DNA from: Halorubrum sp. BV1
GTDB taxonomy: Archaea; Halobacteriota; Halobacteria; Halobacteriales; Haloferacaceae
NCBI RefSeq assembly: GCF_000746205.1
Contig: NZ_JQKV01000002.1
Location: forward strand, 372,001 to 436,000
Reading direction: 5' to 3'
DNA length: 64,000 nucleotides
Shown piece by piece: positions 44,994 to 54,113 of the stretch. The notes under the pieces were generated by a model, which was given only the letters and a program-made list of their open reading frames with translations, did not search any database and was not told the DNA's origin. The position numbers and the translations under genes were made by a program. Within the stretch, counting starts at the first letter, position 1. Each line of letters starts with the position of its first letter.

Positions 44994-45457
44994 TAGTCGT
45001 CAGCCTCCGGTTCCTCGATGATGAGTTCGACGTCGGCGAGCGTGGTGTTCCACTGCGTCGCGCCCGCGGCACGCGGATTGCGTCCCGGGCGTTCGCCGAC
45101 CTTGTGCGGTGCGACGTGTTTGATGATCATCTCGTCGCCGTCGAACCCCTGTTCGTCCGCGTTGTTCTTGACGTTCTCCAAGAGCTTGAGGAAGTCTTTT
45201 GCGGCCTTCTCCGGGTATCGACCCGCGTCCCAGCCGTCGATGTCGGAGCGGTGGCCCGCGCCGGCGTTGTGCTGGCGCATGGGCACCGACGTCTCCTCGT
45301 CGATGACTTCCTGGAGGAACTCCTCGGCGTCGGCGACCGTCTCGCCTTTGATCTCCCGGGAGATCTCCTTGCTGTCCTTCACGCTGATGGGCCGGTCGCG
45401 GAGCATCCCCTTGGCGGTGGTCTCCGGGTCGGCCTCGACGCTGTAATTGATTCCCAT
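44993..45457 (-). CDS. rpl22: Ribosomal protein uL22
   Basis: A 154-residue protein lining the exit tunnel. It starts [38 protein letters not shown]. The hairpin region is [33 protein letters not shown]. Stop overlaps the uS3 start by one base. Confidence 0.97.
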   Translation of the reverse strand: MGINYSVEADPETTAKGMLRDRPISVKDSKEISREIKGETVADAEEFLQEVIDEETSVPMRQHNAGAGHRSDIDGWDAGRYPEKAAKDFLKLLENVKNNADEQGFDGDEMIIKHVAPHKVGERPGRNPRAAGATQWNTTLADVELIIEEPEADD

Positions 45458-45460
45458 GGG

Positions 45461-45886
45461 TTACTTGAGGGGCACGAACTTCGAGGACCGGGTCGCGCCG
45501 ATGCCGGCCTGACCGTGTTCGACGGTGCTTCGAGTGAGGTGGAACTCACCGAGGTAGTGTCCGATCATCTGGGGTTCGACCTGCACGCGCTCGAAGCTGT
45601 GTCCGTTGTACACGGCGAAGGTGACGCCGACGAACTCCGGTAGTATCGGCATGTCACGGAGGTGCGTCCGGATCGGGTCGTCCGCGGTCGTCTCCTCGTC
45701 GCGACTCCGGACCGTCTCCAGCAGCTTCTGCTGTTCGGTCCCGAGCCCGCGAACGATGCTTCGCCGCTGGCGTGCGGGGAGCAGTTCCGCGACCTCGTCT
45801 ACGTCCATCTCCTGCAGCTCGTCGAGCGAGTGACCGCGGTAGGCGAACTCTTTGCCCTCGCGGCCGGTGCGGTAATCTGAACTCAT
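45461..45886 (-). CDS. rps19: Ribosomal protein uS19
   Basis: A 141-residue protein of the 30S head. The archaeal N-terminal extension ([37 protein letters not shown]) precedes the core [73 protein letters not shown] overlaps the uL2 stop by four bases. Confidence 0.97.
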   Translation of the reverse strand: MSSDYRTGREGKEFAYRGHSLDELQEMDVDEVAELLPARQRRSIVRGLGTEQQKLLETVRSRDEETTADDPIRTHLRDMPILPEFVGVTFAVYNGHSFERVQVEPQMIGHYLGEFHLTRSTVEHGQAGIGATRSSKFVPLK

Positions 45887-46605
45887 TTGTTGCCACCTCG
45901 TCCGGTGCGCTTGGATGCGATGTCACCGACCTTCCGTCCCGGCGGGGCGTCCCGCGAGACCGACTTCGGCTGTCCGGGGTGTTGGCGACCACCGCCACCG
46001 AAGGGGTGGTCGACGGCGTTCATCGCGACGCCGCGCACGCGCGGGTATTTGGTCCCGCGCGCTTTCATCTTGTGGTACTTGTTACCGGCCTTGACGAAGG
46101 GCTTCTCCGTCCGGCCGCCGCCGGCGACCACGCCGATCGTGGCGCGGCACTGGGGGTCAAGCCGTTTGACTTCCCCGCTGGGGAGCTGAACGACCGCGAC
46201 GTCGCGGTCGTGGGTGAGAAGCGTCGCGGACACGCCGGAGGCGCGCGCGAACTTCCCGCCGTCCCCGCGGTTGCTCTCGACGTTACAGACCGGGACGCCC
46301 TCCGGGATCTCAGCCAGCGGGAGCGTGTTTCCGGGTTTGATCTCCGCCGAGACGCCGACCTGGATCGTCTCGCCCACGCGCACGCCTTCCGGCGCGAGCA
46401 CGAGCCGACGGTCGTCGTCCTCGAACTCGATCTCCGCGAGCGGAGCCGAGCGGGCGGGGTCGTGTTCGATCCCGACGATCTCGCCGGTGACCGTGTCCAC
46501 GTCTTCGAGCTTCTTGTGCGACAGTTCCGCCTTGTAGCGGTGGGAGGGGGCCCGGAACGTCGGGCCGCCGCGTCCACGCCGCTGTCCTTGAATTCGTCGT
46601 CCCAT
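45883..46605 (-). CDS. rpl2: Ribosomal protein uL2
   Basis: A 240-residue protein supporting the peptidyl-transferase centre. It starts [28 protein letters not shown]. The conserved C-terminal loop reads [23 protein letters not shown], the HPFGGG form seen in archaea and eukaryotes. ATG lies 1 base after the uL23 stop. Confidence 0.97.
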   Translation of the reverse strand: MGRRIQGQRRGRGGPTFRAPSHRYKAELSHKKLEDVDTVTGEIVGIEHDPARSAPLAEIEFEDDDRRLVLAPEGVRVGETIQVGVSAEIKPGNTLPLAEIPEGVPVCNVESNRGDGGKFARASGVSATLLTHDRDVAVVQLPSGEVKRLDPQCRATIGVVAGGGRTEKPFVKAGNKYHKMKARGTKYPRVRGVAMNAVDHPFGGGGRQHPGQPKSVSRDAPPGRKVGDIASKRTGRGGNK

Positions 46606-46606
46606 C

Positions 46607-46861
46607 TCAGAACACCCCGATGCGCGACGCGATCTCCGTCGCGTCGTCGTCCTCGGAGAGCGTGACCGTCGCCTTCTTTTCGCCCTTCGAGGTCACTTGC
46701 GTGTTCACGTCGACGACGCGAACGTCGTACCGCTCGGAGACCTCGTCGCGGACCTCCGGTTTGGTCGCGTCGACGTCGACGATGAACACCAGCTTGTTCT
46801 TGAAGTCCATCTGGTTCATCGCCTGCTCGGTGACGAGCGGGTGCTCGATGATCGAGTTCAT
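46607..46861 (-). CDS. rpl23: Ribosomal protein uL23
   Basis: An 84-residue protein at the tunnel exit where SRP docks. It starts MNSIIEHPLVTEQAMNQMDFKNKLVFIVDVDATKPEVRDEVSERYDVRVVDVNTQVTSKGEKKATV. ATG at 46861 overlaps the uL4 stop by four bases, which decides the start over the longer frame. Confidence 0.96.
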   Translation of the reverse strand: MNSIIEHPLVTEQAMNQMDFKNKLVFIVDVDATKPEVRDEVSERYDVRVVDVNTQVTSKGEKKATVTLSEDDDATEIASRIGVF

Positions 46862-47604
46862 CGCTCGGCCACCTCCTCGACGGCGCTTTCGGTCCACAGC
46901 GTGAGTCGGCCCGGGTGCGCGCCCGGCGCGAGGTCCTCCGCGTTGACCTCGCCGGCTGTCGCGACATCGACGCCCGAGAGGTTTCGGGCGGCGCGGGACG
47001 GCTCCTCGCTCGTGACGACCAGAACGGACTTCGGCTGACTGTACTTGCGCCCGCGGGTCTTCCCGCGGCCGGACCGAACGGAACGGCCCTCCTCTGCGCG
47101 CTCGATGTCGGCGTCGACGCCGACCGCTTCGAGGACGCCGAGGGCCTCCTGGGTCTTTTTGAGATCCTCGAACTCGTCGCTCACGACGAGCGGGAGGTCG
47201 AGGTCCTCGTCGAACGCGTGACCGCGTTCTGCGACGAGCTCGGCGTCGGCGGTGGCGGCGATCGCGGACCGGATGGCGAGCTGTCGCTCCTTGTCGTTCA
47301 GTTTCTTCGACTGGTCCTTCTCGGCCTTCGGCGGGTGCGCGGCGCGCCCCGACACGGCGTTCGGGACGCGGCGGGCGACGTTCTCGGAGCGCGGGATGTG
47401 GGCGAGCCCGCGTCCGGAGCCGAACGACTCCGCGGGGGTTCGAAGCCCGGCGAACTCGTCGGCACCGTAAGCCTGCTTCCGGTTGGCCTGTGCGGCGGCG
47501 ACCGCCCGACCGATGAGGTCCGGTCGGAACGCGGTCTCGAAGATCGCCGGCAGCTCGATACTACCCGCGTCCCCGCCGTCCAGGTCGTGTACTGTTGTGC
47601 TCAT
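46858..47604 (-). CDS. rpl4: Ribosomal protein uL4
   Basis: A 248-residue protein. The internal loop that reaches the exit tunnel is EFAGLRTPAESFGSGRGLAHIPRSENVARRVPNAVSGRAAHPPKAEKDQSKKLN. The C-terminal helices and RGRKYSQPKSVLVVTSEEPSRAARNLSGVDV are typical of archaea. Confidence 0.97.
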   Translation of the reverse strand: MSTTVHDLDGGDAGSIELPAIFETAFRPDLIGRAVAAAQANRKQAYGADEFAGLRTPAESFGSGRGLAHIPRSENVARRVPNAVSGRAAHPPKAEKDQSKKLNDKERQLAIRSAIAATADAELVAERGHAFDEDLDLPLVVSDEFEDLKKTQEALGVLEAVGVDADIERAEEGRSVRSGRGKTRGRKYSQPKSVLVVTSEEPSRAARNLSGVDVATAGEVNAEDLAPGAHPGRLTLWTESAVEEVAER

Positions 47605-47607
47605 GAA

Positions 47608-48624
47608 TTATCCCTGGTTGGATGCGGTGGATACGTACCGGACCTCGGGGTCGAGGCGCGGCTGGTCGTTCGGCCGGATGGCCGGGCGGAAGCGCAGCAG
47701 GCGCTTGTCCGGACCGGGCACTGAACCCTTGATGAGCGCATACTCGCCGTCGACCTCGCCGTAGTTGACGAAGCCGCCGTCGACGGAGGCGTCGTCGCCC
47801 TCGCCGAAGTCGATGAGGCGCTTGTTGAGCTCGGTGCGCTGGTGGTAGCCGGTCTGCCCCTGCTGGGGAACGGTGGAGCGCACGCGGGAGGGGTTCCACG
47901 GACCGAGGTTGCCGATCCGACGCCGCCATCCCTGGCGGGCGTGTTTGCCCTTCCGCTTTTGGACGCCCCAGCGTTTGACGGGACCCTGCGTCCCCTTCCC
48001 CTTCGTGATGCCCGACACGTCGGTGTACTGCCCCGCGCGGAAGACGTCGCCGAACTCGTGGGCGCCGCCCTCCGCGACGAGATCGAGCCCGAAGTCGACG
48101 CGCTCCTCCAGGGAGCCGCCGCCGACTCGAGTCTCCATCACGTCGGGCTTCTTCTTGGGTACGTTCGAAAGCTCCGAGGGCGCCGTGTGCGTGATGACGC
48201 GAACGTCGTCGACGACGTCGTCGTCGAGCAGTTCGCGGAGCGCGTCGGCGTCCTCCTCGAAGGTGTCTTCCGCCGGGAGGTCGAGCGCGCGGTCGAGCTC
48301 CTCGTGGAACTCGGTCGCCCAGACCTCTTCGACCGGCTTCTGTCCGTACGGCGTCTCTTCGTAGGCGCGCAGGGCCACCGCGTACATCGGTGGCGTCTCG
48401 ACGACCGTGACGGGGACGGACTCTTCCATCCCCTCACGCGGCGAGTTGGCCTCGTCGTTGACCATGACGACGTGTGTCATCCCGGCTTTGTAGCCGGCAA
48501 AGCCCTGTAGCGCGGGGGCTCCGTCGTCGTCTGGCCACGAACGGATACGCGGTACCTCGCTGTCGGCGCGGGTCCGCGGGCCGTAGCCCAGCGAGCCTTT
48601 TCGTGGTCGGCTTGGTTGTGGCAT
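47608..48624 (-). CDS. rpl3: Ribosomal protein uL3
   Basis: A 338-residue archaeal/eukaryotic-type uL3. It starts MPQPSRPRKGSLGYGPRTRADSEVPRIRSWP. The globular part shows GFAGYKAGMTHVVMVND. The RNA-binding stretch is ITKGKGTQGPVKRWGVQKRKGKHARQGWRRRIGNLGPWNPSRVRSTVPQQGQTGYHQRTELNKR. It begins 4 bases after the SPOUT methyltransferase. Confidence 0.97.
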   Translation of the reverse strand: MPQPSRPRKGSLGYGPRTRADSEVPRIRSWPDDDGAPALQGFAGYKAGMTHVVMVNDEANSPREGMEESVPVTVVETPPMYAVALRAYEETPYGQKPVEEVWATEFHEELDRALDLPAEDTFEEDADALRELLDDDVVDDVRVITHTAPSELSNVPKKKPDVMETRVGGGSLEERVDFGLDLVAEGGAHEFGDVFRAGQYTDVSGITKGKGTQGPVKRWGVQKRKGKHARQGWRRRIGNLGPWNPSRVRSTVPQQGQTGYHQRTELNKRLIDFGEGDDASVDGGFVNYGEVDGEYALIKGSVPGPDKRLLRFRPAIRPNDQPRLDPEVRYVSTASNQG

Positions 48625-48628
48625 GTGT

Positions 48629-49531
48629 TTACTCCGTGAGTGTGAGCGAGCCGAGAGTCACGAACAGAGCCTCCTCCGTCCGGACGACCTCGCTCGCCTG
48701 TGCCGGGATCGTGTTCAGCCAGAGGTCGAACCCCGGATCGGGTTCGACCGGGCGACCGTCGGCAACGGCCGTCCGAATGTCGTCGGGCGACAGCCCGAGC
48801 ATCTCCGGAAGCCCCCGCTCGGGCGCGCCGAAGGCGACGGTGTAGCCGCCGGCCTTCCGCGCGTCCGAGACGACGTCGCCGAGCCGCGAGACGGAGAGTT
48901 CCTCCCCGTGTCGCGACGTGGCGACGGTCAGTCCGTCGCCGGCGAGCGCTTCCGATAGGTCCGCGGCCACGACCTGGAAACCGTCCTCCGGCTTCCCGGT
49001 GATGCGGGCGCGGACCGGTTCTCTCGAAGAGACCCTGATGGTGACGCGCTCCCCCCGCTCGACCTCCATTCCGGAGGGGACGAGCAGGGAGATCGGGTGT
49101 TCCCGCAGCGGGGAATTGACCCGGACGCGGCCTTCAGGTCCGACCTCGGTCACGAGTCCCTGTGTTTTCGACTCTTCCCCGCTCGGGGTCGAGCCGGTCC
49201 GCCACGGCACGCGGAGCGGTGGGAGCACGCCGACGTACCGGAGTTCGTCGCGCTCCCCCCAGAGGTCCTTTCGGAGCCTCGGCGGAGTCGCGGCGTACCC
49301 CAGCACGGTTCGGACGTACTCGCCGCCCCGTCGCCGTTCGCCCTCCCCGTCGGGGAAGACGACCAGTCGATCCGCCCGGAACACCGCCGCCGCACGGGCG
49401 ACGTAGCCGAGTTTGCGAGTCGCCTCGCGGTCGTCCTCGGCCTCCCGGACGACCGAAGACGGAACGCAGATCGTGAGTCCGTCTTCGGTACGCATCGTGG
49501 CGAGACTGTACCCCTCGATTTCGGACGGCAT
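48629..49531 (-). CDS. SPOUT-family putative RNA methyltransferase heading the ribosomal operon
   Basis: A 300-residue protein of the putative RNA methyltransferase family (Methyltrn_RNA_3, SPOUT fold). It starts MPSEIEGYSLATM. Strand-loop elements include RLVVFPDGEGERRRGGEYVRTVLGYAATPPRLRKDLW and LGVLP-type segments. A middle OB-like insert (KTQGLVTEVGPEGRVRVNSPLREHPISLLVPSGMEVERGERV) splits the fold. The C-terminal SAM loop region reads GAPERGLPEMLGLSPDDIR...FDLWLNTIPAQASEVVRTEEALFVTLG. Position directly before rpl3 is conserved in archaea. Substrate RNA is unknown. Confidence 0.88.
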   Translation of the reverse strand: MPSEIEGYSLATMRTEDGLTICVPSSVVREAEDDREATRKLGYVARAAAVFRADRLVVFPDGEGERRRGGEYVRTVLGYAATPPRLRKDLWGERDELRYVGVLPPLRVPWRTGSTPSGEESKTQGLVTEVGPEGRVRVNSPLREHPISLLVPSGMEVERGERVTIRVSSREPVRARITGKPEDGFQVVAADLSEALAGDGLTVATSRHGEELSVSRLGDVVSDARKAGGYTVAFGAPERGLPEMLGLSPDDIRTAVADGRPVEPDPGFDLWLNTIPAQASEVVRTEEALFVTLGSLTLTE

Positions 49532-49665
49532 CGTAAAAGGGTAGCGGTCCGGGTTTCGGGCTGTGGAGCGTTCACACGGCCCCTGACGGGAGGTTCGGCC
49601 TCGCGATCGAGCGAACGCATCGCACGGATCGACGATTCGGCTAGTGTGGTCTGGATCCGCGAGGT

Positions 49666-50955
49666 TCAGGCCGGGACGAGTCGGACCACCGGCGCGTCCG
49701 CGGCGTCGACGGCGACGTAGAGGTGTCCGGTCGTCGGCTCGACCGCGAGCGCCCGCACGCGCCAGTCGCGGTCGGCGAGCAGCGGCTCTCGCTCGGTCAC
49801 CGCTGCCTCGGTAGCGCCAGCGCCCTCGACCGTGAACCGACCGAGGTACTGGGCAGCGAGCGTGCCCGCGAACAGATCGCCGCGCCACTCGGGGAAGGCG
49901 TCGCCTTCGTAAAAGACCGCGCCGCTCGGCGGGAACCCGCCGGAGCCGCAGGGCCAGTAGTGGACCGGCGCGACCGCGTCGCCGCGCTCGCGGTGGCTTG
50001 GGGCGACGCGCTCGTCGGTACCGTAGTTACACGCCTCGCTGGCGACCGGCCATCCGTAGTTCCCGCCGCGTTCGATGACGTTGATCTCGTCGCCGTCGCG
50101 CTCGCCGTGTTCGCACTGCCAGATCCGTCCCGTTTCGGAACGGACGGCCATCCCCTGCGGGTTGCGGTGGCCGTAGCTGTATATGGTGTCACGCGCGTTC
50201 GGGTCGTCGACGAACGGGTTGTCCGGGTGGGGGTCGCCGTCGGCCGTCAGCCGGAGCGTCGACCCCAGCTCGTTCGAGCGATCCTGCGAGACGTGGTCCG
50301 GCCCGAACTCCGTGTCGCGCCGGTCGCCCACCGTGACGAATAACGCGCCGTCGGGACCGAACGTCACCCGTGACCCGAAATGGAGCTCGGAGTCGCGGAA
50401 CGGTTCCGCGACGCAGATCGGCTCGAACCCGTCGAGCGCGGGTGCGTCGGACCCGTCGAGCCGAAGCCGGCCGCTTCCGACGTGCGTCGCCGCCGCGCCC
50501 GAGTCGTCGCTCGCCGCGTACGTGAGGTACACGCGTGGATCGGTCGGATACGCCGGGTGAATCTCGATGTCGAGCAGCCCGCCTTGTCCGCGCGAGAAGA
50601 CTTCAGGCGCTCCCGCGACCGTTCGCGTCGAGCCGTCCGCGGGGTCGACGAGCGAGAGCCGCCCGAGACGCTCCGTCACCAAGAGCCGACCGTCGCCGGG
50701 GAGGAAGGCGAGCCCCCACGGGTTCTCGAATCCCTCCGCGACGCGCTCGACGGCGTAGTCGACGTCGGCCCCATCGTCTGCGGACGCGCCGTCTCCTGAC
50801 GCGTTGCCGGCTGTGCCGTCGACTCCGTCGTCCGCGCCGTCGGTCGAGTCGCCGCCGAGACAGCCGGCGAACGAGAACGCCGCGAGGCCGGCGGTCGCTC
50901 GGAGGGCGGTGCGTCTGTCGGGGCGCGGGAACGAGTCGGGGTTCGGGTTCGTCAT
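49666..50955 (-). CDS. PQQ-type soluble aldose dehydrogenase, lipoprotein
   Basis: A 429-residue exported protein of the glucose/sorbosone dehydrogenase family, a six-bladed propeller that oxidises sugars with PQQ. The N-terminus has twin arginines and a lipobox (DRRTALRATAGLAAFSFAGC), then a long Gly/Asp-rich tether. Propeller hallmarks include GFENPWGLAFLPGDGRLLVTERLGRL, GQGGLLDIEIHP, YSYGHRNPQGMA and WQCEHGERDGDEINVIERGGNYGWP. ATG at 50955 is preferred since Tat signals lie near the start. Confidence 0.9.
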   Translation of the reverse strand: MTNPNPDSFPRPDRRTALRATAGLAAFSFAGCLGGDSTDGADDGVDGTAGNASGDGASADDGADVDYAVERVAEGFENPWGLAFLPGDGRLLVTERLGRLSLVDPADGSTRTVAGAPEVFSRGQGGLLDIEIHPAYPTDPRVYLTYAASDDSGAAATHVGSGRLRLDGSDAPALDGFEPICVAEPFRDSELHFGSRVTFGPDGALFVTVGDRRDTEFGPDHVSQDRSNELGSTLRLTADGDPHPDNPFVDDPNARDTIYSYGHRNPQGMAVRSETGRIWQCEHGERDGDEINVIERGGNYGWPVASEACNYGTDERVAPSHRERGDAVAPVHYWPCGSGGFPPSGAVFYEGDAFPEWRGDLFAGTLAAQYLGRFTVEGAGATEAAVTEREPLLADRDWRVRALAVEPTTGHLYVAVDAADAPVVRLVPA

Positions 50956-51077
50956 GGGGGTCGTCGGTCCGTGTCGAACGGTGGAGAGACAGCCGGATGA
51001 CGCTTGCGGCGAGGGTCGGCATCCAGCGTTCGGAACGCTTATATCTCTCACTCGGGCTATGATCGACTGCGAAGCAC

Positions 51078-51148
51078 GCACCGGTAGTGTAGTGGTATCA
51101 CGCAACCTTGCCATGGTTGCAACCCGAGTTCAAATCTCGGCCGGTGCA
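51078..51148 (+). tRNA. tRNA-Gly (anticodon GCC)
   Basis: A 71-base cloverleaf. The acceptor stem GCACCGG (51078-51084) pairs with CCGGTGC (51141-51147); the discriminator is A51148. The anticodon stem CAACC/GGTTG encloses TTGCCAT, with anticodon GCC at 51110-51112. The T arm is CCGAG-TTCAAAT-CTCGG. No CCA is encoded. A second copy of the 3' end lies 64 bases downstream. Confidence 0.97.
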
Positions 51149-51198
51149 CTTCTAAGGTCGTACACCGACCGTACTCCCGTTCGCTTCGCTCACGAGAG

Positions 51199-51212
51199 TC
51201 TCGGCCGGTGCA
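51199..51212 (+). repeat. Displaced copy of the tRNA-Gly 3' end (possible att remnant)
   Basis: The 14 bases TCTCGGCCGGTGCA repeat exactly the 3' end of the tRNA (51135-51148). Duplication of a tRNA 3' end is what integrase-mediated insertion leaves behind. No integrase gene is between or near them. Confidence 0.6.
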
Positions 51213-51382
51213 TTTCTCGAACGCAGTGAGAGAAATTACTGAGAGCGTGAACGTGCGCTGCGCGTCGTCTTCGTTGTGGCCGACGGCCGCGGGAGCGGCG
51301 AAATCGGACGCTCTAACGCCGTATCGATCATAGATAGCAGTGCTCACGACGTCTCTATACGTGGTGGCCACCGAAGAGGGAC

Positions 51383-51931
51383 GTGTTCGGCTCTCAGACC
51401 GCGACGGCACTCGCCCTCGTCGACAGCTACGGGGCCGTCGCGGTCTTCGCCGTGTTCGCGCTGGAGGGAGCGCTCGTCGGGAAGGTGCTCCCGGCGCGGA
51501 CGCTGTTCGTCGCGTCCGTCGTCGCCGTCGGCGTCGAGGCGGTCGCGGTCGTGCCGGTGTTCGCCGCGGCGGTTGTCGGCGCGACCGTCGGCCAATCCGT
51601 CGTGTTCGCGGCCGTCCGCCGATTCGACGCCGACCCTACGTCACTCCCGCTCGTTTCGATCGGCGACGACACGCTCGACGGGGCGAGCCGCTGGCTCGAC
51701 CGGTGGGGGCTACCGGCGGTGGCGGCCTCGAACGCGGTCCCCGGCACGCGAGGGTGGGTCGCCGTCCCCACCGCGAACGCCTCGTCGGTCTCCGCTCCGC
51801 GGTTCGCCGCGGCGTCGCTGGTCGGTTCCGCCGTGTACGCGGGAGCGCTTCTGGCGGTCGGGCTCGCGGTTTCTCTCGGGCTCGGAAGCGCACCCGAACT
51901 CGTCGGTATCGGATTGATCGCCGCAGTATAG
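51383..51931 (+). CDS. DedA/VTT-like membrane protein
   Basis: A 182-residue multi-spanning protein starting with GTG. Several helices (about residues 11-30, 42-75, 140-180) surround a region with LDRWGLPAVAASNAVPGTRGWVAVPTA, which resembles the DedA/SNARE-associated motif (F/G...R.iPg.R). DedA-like proteins are lipid scramblases or transporters. The match is partial. A TATA-like CTATACG is about 27 bases upstream. Confidence 0.65.
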   Translation: MFGSQTATALALVDSYGAVAVFAVFALEGALVGKVLPARTLFVASVVAVGVEAVAVVPVFAAAVVGATVGQSVVFAAVRRFDADPTSLPLVSIGDDTLDGASRWLDRWGLPAVAASNAVPGTRGWVAVPTANASSVSAPRFAAASLVGSAVYAGALLAVGLAVSLGLGSAPELVGIGLIAAV

Positions 51932-51960
51932 CGACTGACACCGCGCGCCTGCGGGGCGGG

Positions 51961-52917
51961 TCAGTCTGAGAGCGCAGCGTCCAGCCGTTCGATGAGCGTC
52001 TCGTTGCCGACGTACAGCGGAACGCGGTCGTGGAGTCCCTCGGGTTCGACGTCGAGGATATCGGTCCGGCCATCGGTGGCCGCGCCGCCCGCGCGCTCGA
52101 CGATGTAGGCGATCGGGTTCGCCTCGAACTGGAGCCGGAGCTTTCCGTCCGGGGCATCGACGAGGGCGGGATACGCGAACACGCCGCCGTAGGTGAGCAC
52201 TTGGTTCACGTCGCCGACCATCGCTCCGCCGTACCGCAGCTTTAGTTCAGATTCGATCTTGCGGGCGTAGCGGGTGAAGTCGTCGGGCCAGTCGGGAACG
52301 CGGCCGCCGAAGCCGTAGACGGTCGGCTCGGCGGGGAGCCGCAGGTCGTCCTCGACGACCGCGCGGGCGACGCCGCGCTCGGCGGCGTCACCGCCGTCGG
52401 GGTCGCCCCCGTCGTCGTCCGGGTCGACCACCTCCTCGCGCACGCCCGACTCGTCGGCGACGACCATCGTCGTGATCGGTCCGTAGAGCACGTAGCCGGC
52501 GGCGACGAGGTCGCGCCCGGTCGCGGGCAGCGGGGCGTCGTAGATCCCGACGACGGTCCCCATGGCGTTGTTCGACCGGAGGTTCGAGGAGCCGTCGAGG
52601 GGGTCGATGGCGACCGCGTACGCGCCGTCACCGCCGTTGCCGACCGAGCCGCCGACATCGACTGCGGTCTCGCGTTCCTCGCTGACGAACGAGCCGACGC
52701 CGTCGACCGCGGCGATCGCCTCGCCGAGGAGCTTGTCGGCGTACAGATCGCCGGCCATCACGCTCTCACCGGAGGCGTTCTCGGTGCCGCTCTCGACGCG
52801 GCGGCCGGGGAGCGCGGCGCGGATCTCGGGGGCGGTGGCCGCGACCGCGTCGAACACCGCGTCGACGACCGAATCGACCGGTTCAGCGCCGCCGTCGGCG
52901 TCGCGAGCGTCGTCCAT
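51961..52917 (-). CDS. fbp: Fructose-1,6-bisphosphatase class 1
   Basis: A 318-residue metal-dependent phosphatase for gluconeogenesis. The metal-binding signatures are SEERE and IDPLDGSSNLRSNNAMGTVVGIY. KLRYGGAMVGDVNQVLTYGGVFAYPA and FEANPIAYIVERAGG are conserved near the active site. An Asp-rich loop lies near residues 165-178. It starts 3 bases after the aldolase stop, forming a two-gene gluconeogenic unit. Confidence 0.95.
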   Translation of the reverse strand: MDDARDADGGAEPVDSVVDAVFDAVAATAPEIRAALPGRRVESGTENASGESVMAGDLYADKLLGEAIAAVDGVGSFVSEERETAVDVGGSVGNGGDGAYAVAIDPLDGSSNLRSNNAMGTVVGIYDAPLPATGRDLVAAGYVLYGPITTMVVADESGVREEVVDPDDDGGDPDGGDAAERGVARAVVEDDLRLPAEPTVYGFGGRVPDWPDDFTRYARKIESELKLRYGGAMVGDVNQVLTYGGVFAYPALVDAPDGKLRLQFEANPIAYIVERAGGAATDGRTDILDVEPEGLHDRVPLYVGNETLIERLDAALSD

Positions 52918-52920
52918 CGG

Positions 52921-53724
52921 TCACGCTCCCGCGTCGGTCTCGGCGAGCGCCTCCTCCGTGGACGCGCCCTCGAAGACGACGAGTTCCAAGGCGTCGAGGA
53001 TCGCCGTCGGGTTGTCGCGCTGGAACACGTTCCGCCCGACTGCGAGGCCGGACGCGCCCGCGTTCATCGCGGACTCGACCGTGCGGAGGAACGACTCGTC
53101 GTTCGTCTTCGAGCCGCCGGACATGACGACGTCCGTTCGTCCCGACATCCTGACCGTCTCGGCCATCGCGTCCGGCGAGCCCGGGTACTTCACCTTCGCG
53201 ATGTCAGCGCCGAGCTCGTGAGCGATCCGGGCGGAGTACGCGATCGTCCGGTCGTCGGTCTCGTTGCGGACGCCCTGGCCGCGGGGATACGCCCACATGA
53301 CGACGCCCATGTCGTGTTCGCGCGCGCCCTCGTGGACCTCGCGGAACTCCTCTGCCATGCCGATCTCGTTGTTCGAGCCGCCGTAGAGCGTGAACCCGAC
53401 GGCGTCGGCACCGAGTTCGGCGGCGTACTCGGGCGAACAGTTGACGGGCGTGTCCGGCTCGCCCATCCAGAGGTTCGAGGTGCCGTTCATCTTCAACAGC
53501 AGCGATACCGCGTCCTCGTAGTCCGAGTAGTACGCCTCCGCGAGCCCCTTTTGTACGGCGATCGCGGTGACCGCGTCGTGTGTCGCCAGCTCGAACACCC
53601 GCTCCGGGTCGGCGGTGTCGGGATTCGGATCGAAGTCGACCGGGCCGTGTTCGAGCCCGTGGTCGTACGCGAGGATCAGCGATTTCCCGTCTCGTGAGAT
53701 GGCATCGGCGGCGGTTGGGAGCAT
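52921..53724 (-). CDS. Class I fructose-bisphosphate aldolase (DhnA/archaeal type)
   Basis: A 267-residue TIM-barrel aldolase of the archaeal class IA. It shows LILAYDHGLEHGP at the first strand and the Schiff-base lysine in ADIAKVKYPGSPD. The phosphate-binding end is VVMSGGSKTND and GLAVGRNVFQR. It interconverts fructose 1,6-bisphosphate and triose phosphates, directly before fbp. ATG at 53724; a GTG just before it is less likely. CTTTTTGG about 25-30 bases upstream on the minus strand may be the TATA element. Confidence 0.92.
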   Translation of the reverse strand: MLPTAADAISRDGKSLILAYDHGLEHGPVDFDPNPDTADPERVFELATHDAVTAIAVQKGLAEAYYSDYEDAVSLLLKMNGTSNLWMGEPDTPVNCSPEYAAELGADAVGFTLYGGSNNEIGMAEEFREVHEGAREHDMGVVMWAYPRGQGVRNETDDRTIAYSARIAHELGADIAKVKYPGSPDAMAETVRMSGRTDVVMSGGSKTNDESFLRTVESAMNAGASGLAVGRNVFQRDNPTAILDALELVVFEGASTEEALAETDAGA

Positions 53725-54113
53725 CACTCGTAGTTCCAGTCACATTACCAAAAAGGCCTATGGTCGATCCGGGTCGCGGAGAGACGAAACGGGCAATAAA
53801 CCGGCACGAGACCCCCACTGTCACCGGAAAATCAGATTGACAACTACCGGAGTAGTAAATAAACTCAGTGGCGTGGTGGCCTCGTGATAGGTACGCGCGC
53901 GTCTGTGCGCTCTATCCTCGTCGCGTGGGGACGCCGCCGGCAACGCGGCACAGCCGCGCGGACGCCGTGGAGCCACGAACGTCGCGGAGCGACTGAGAGA
54001 CCGGCGTATTCGACGCGTTCGGGGGATGTCGACCCATCCATTGAGGAATTCGTGGTCACACGTTCGACACGGCGGCCGGCCGGACCGTCCGATGACCGGT
54101 CGCCGTCGAACCC
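53725..54113. other. Intergenic stretch, 389 bases
   Basis: Carries the aldolase promoter at its left end. A short palindrome ACTAC-cgga-GTAGT (53843-53856) runs into TAAATAAAC, a possible TATA element for rightward transcription with a long leader to the UbiA gene. The open frames here are Arg-rich and not protein-like. No RNA gene was seen. Confidence 0.5.
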
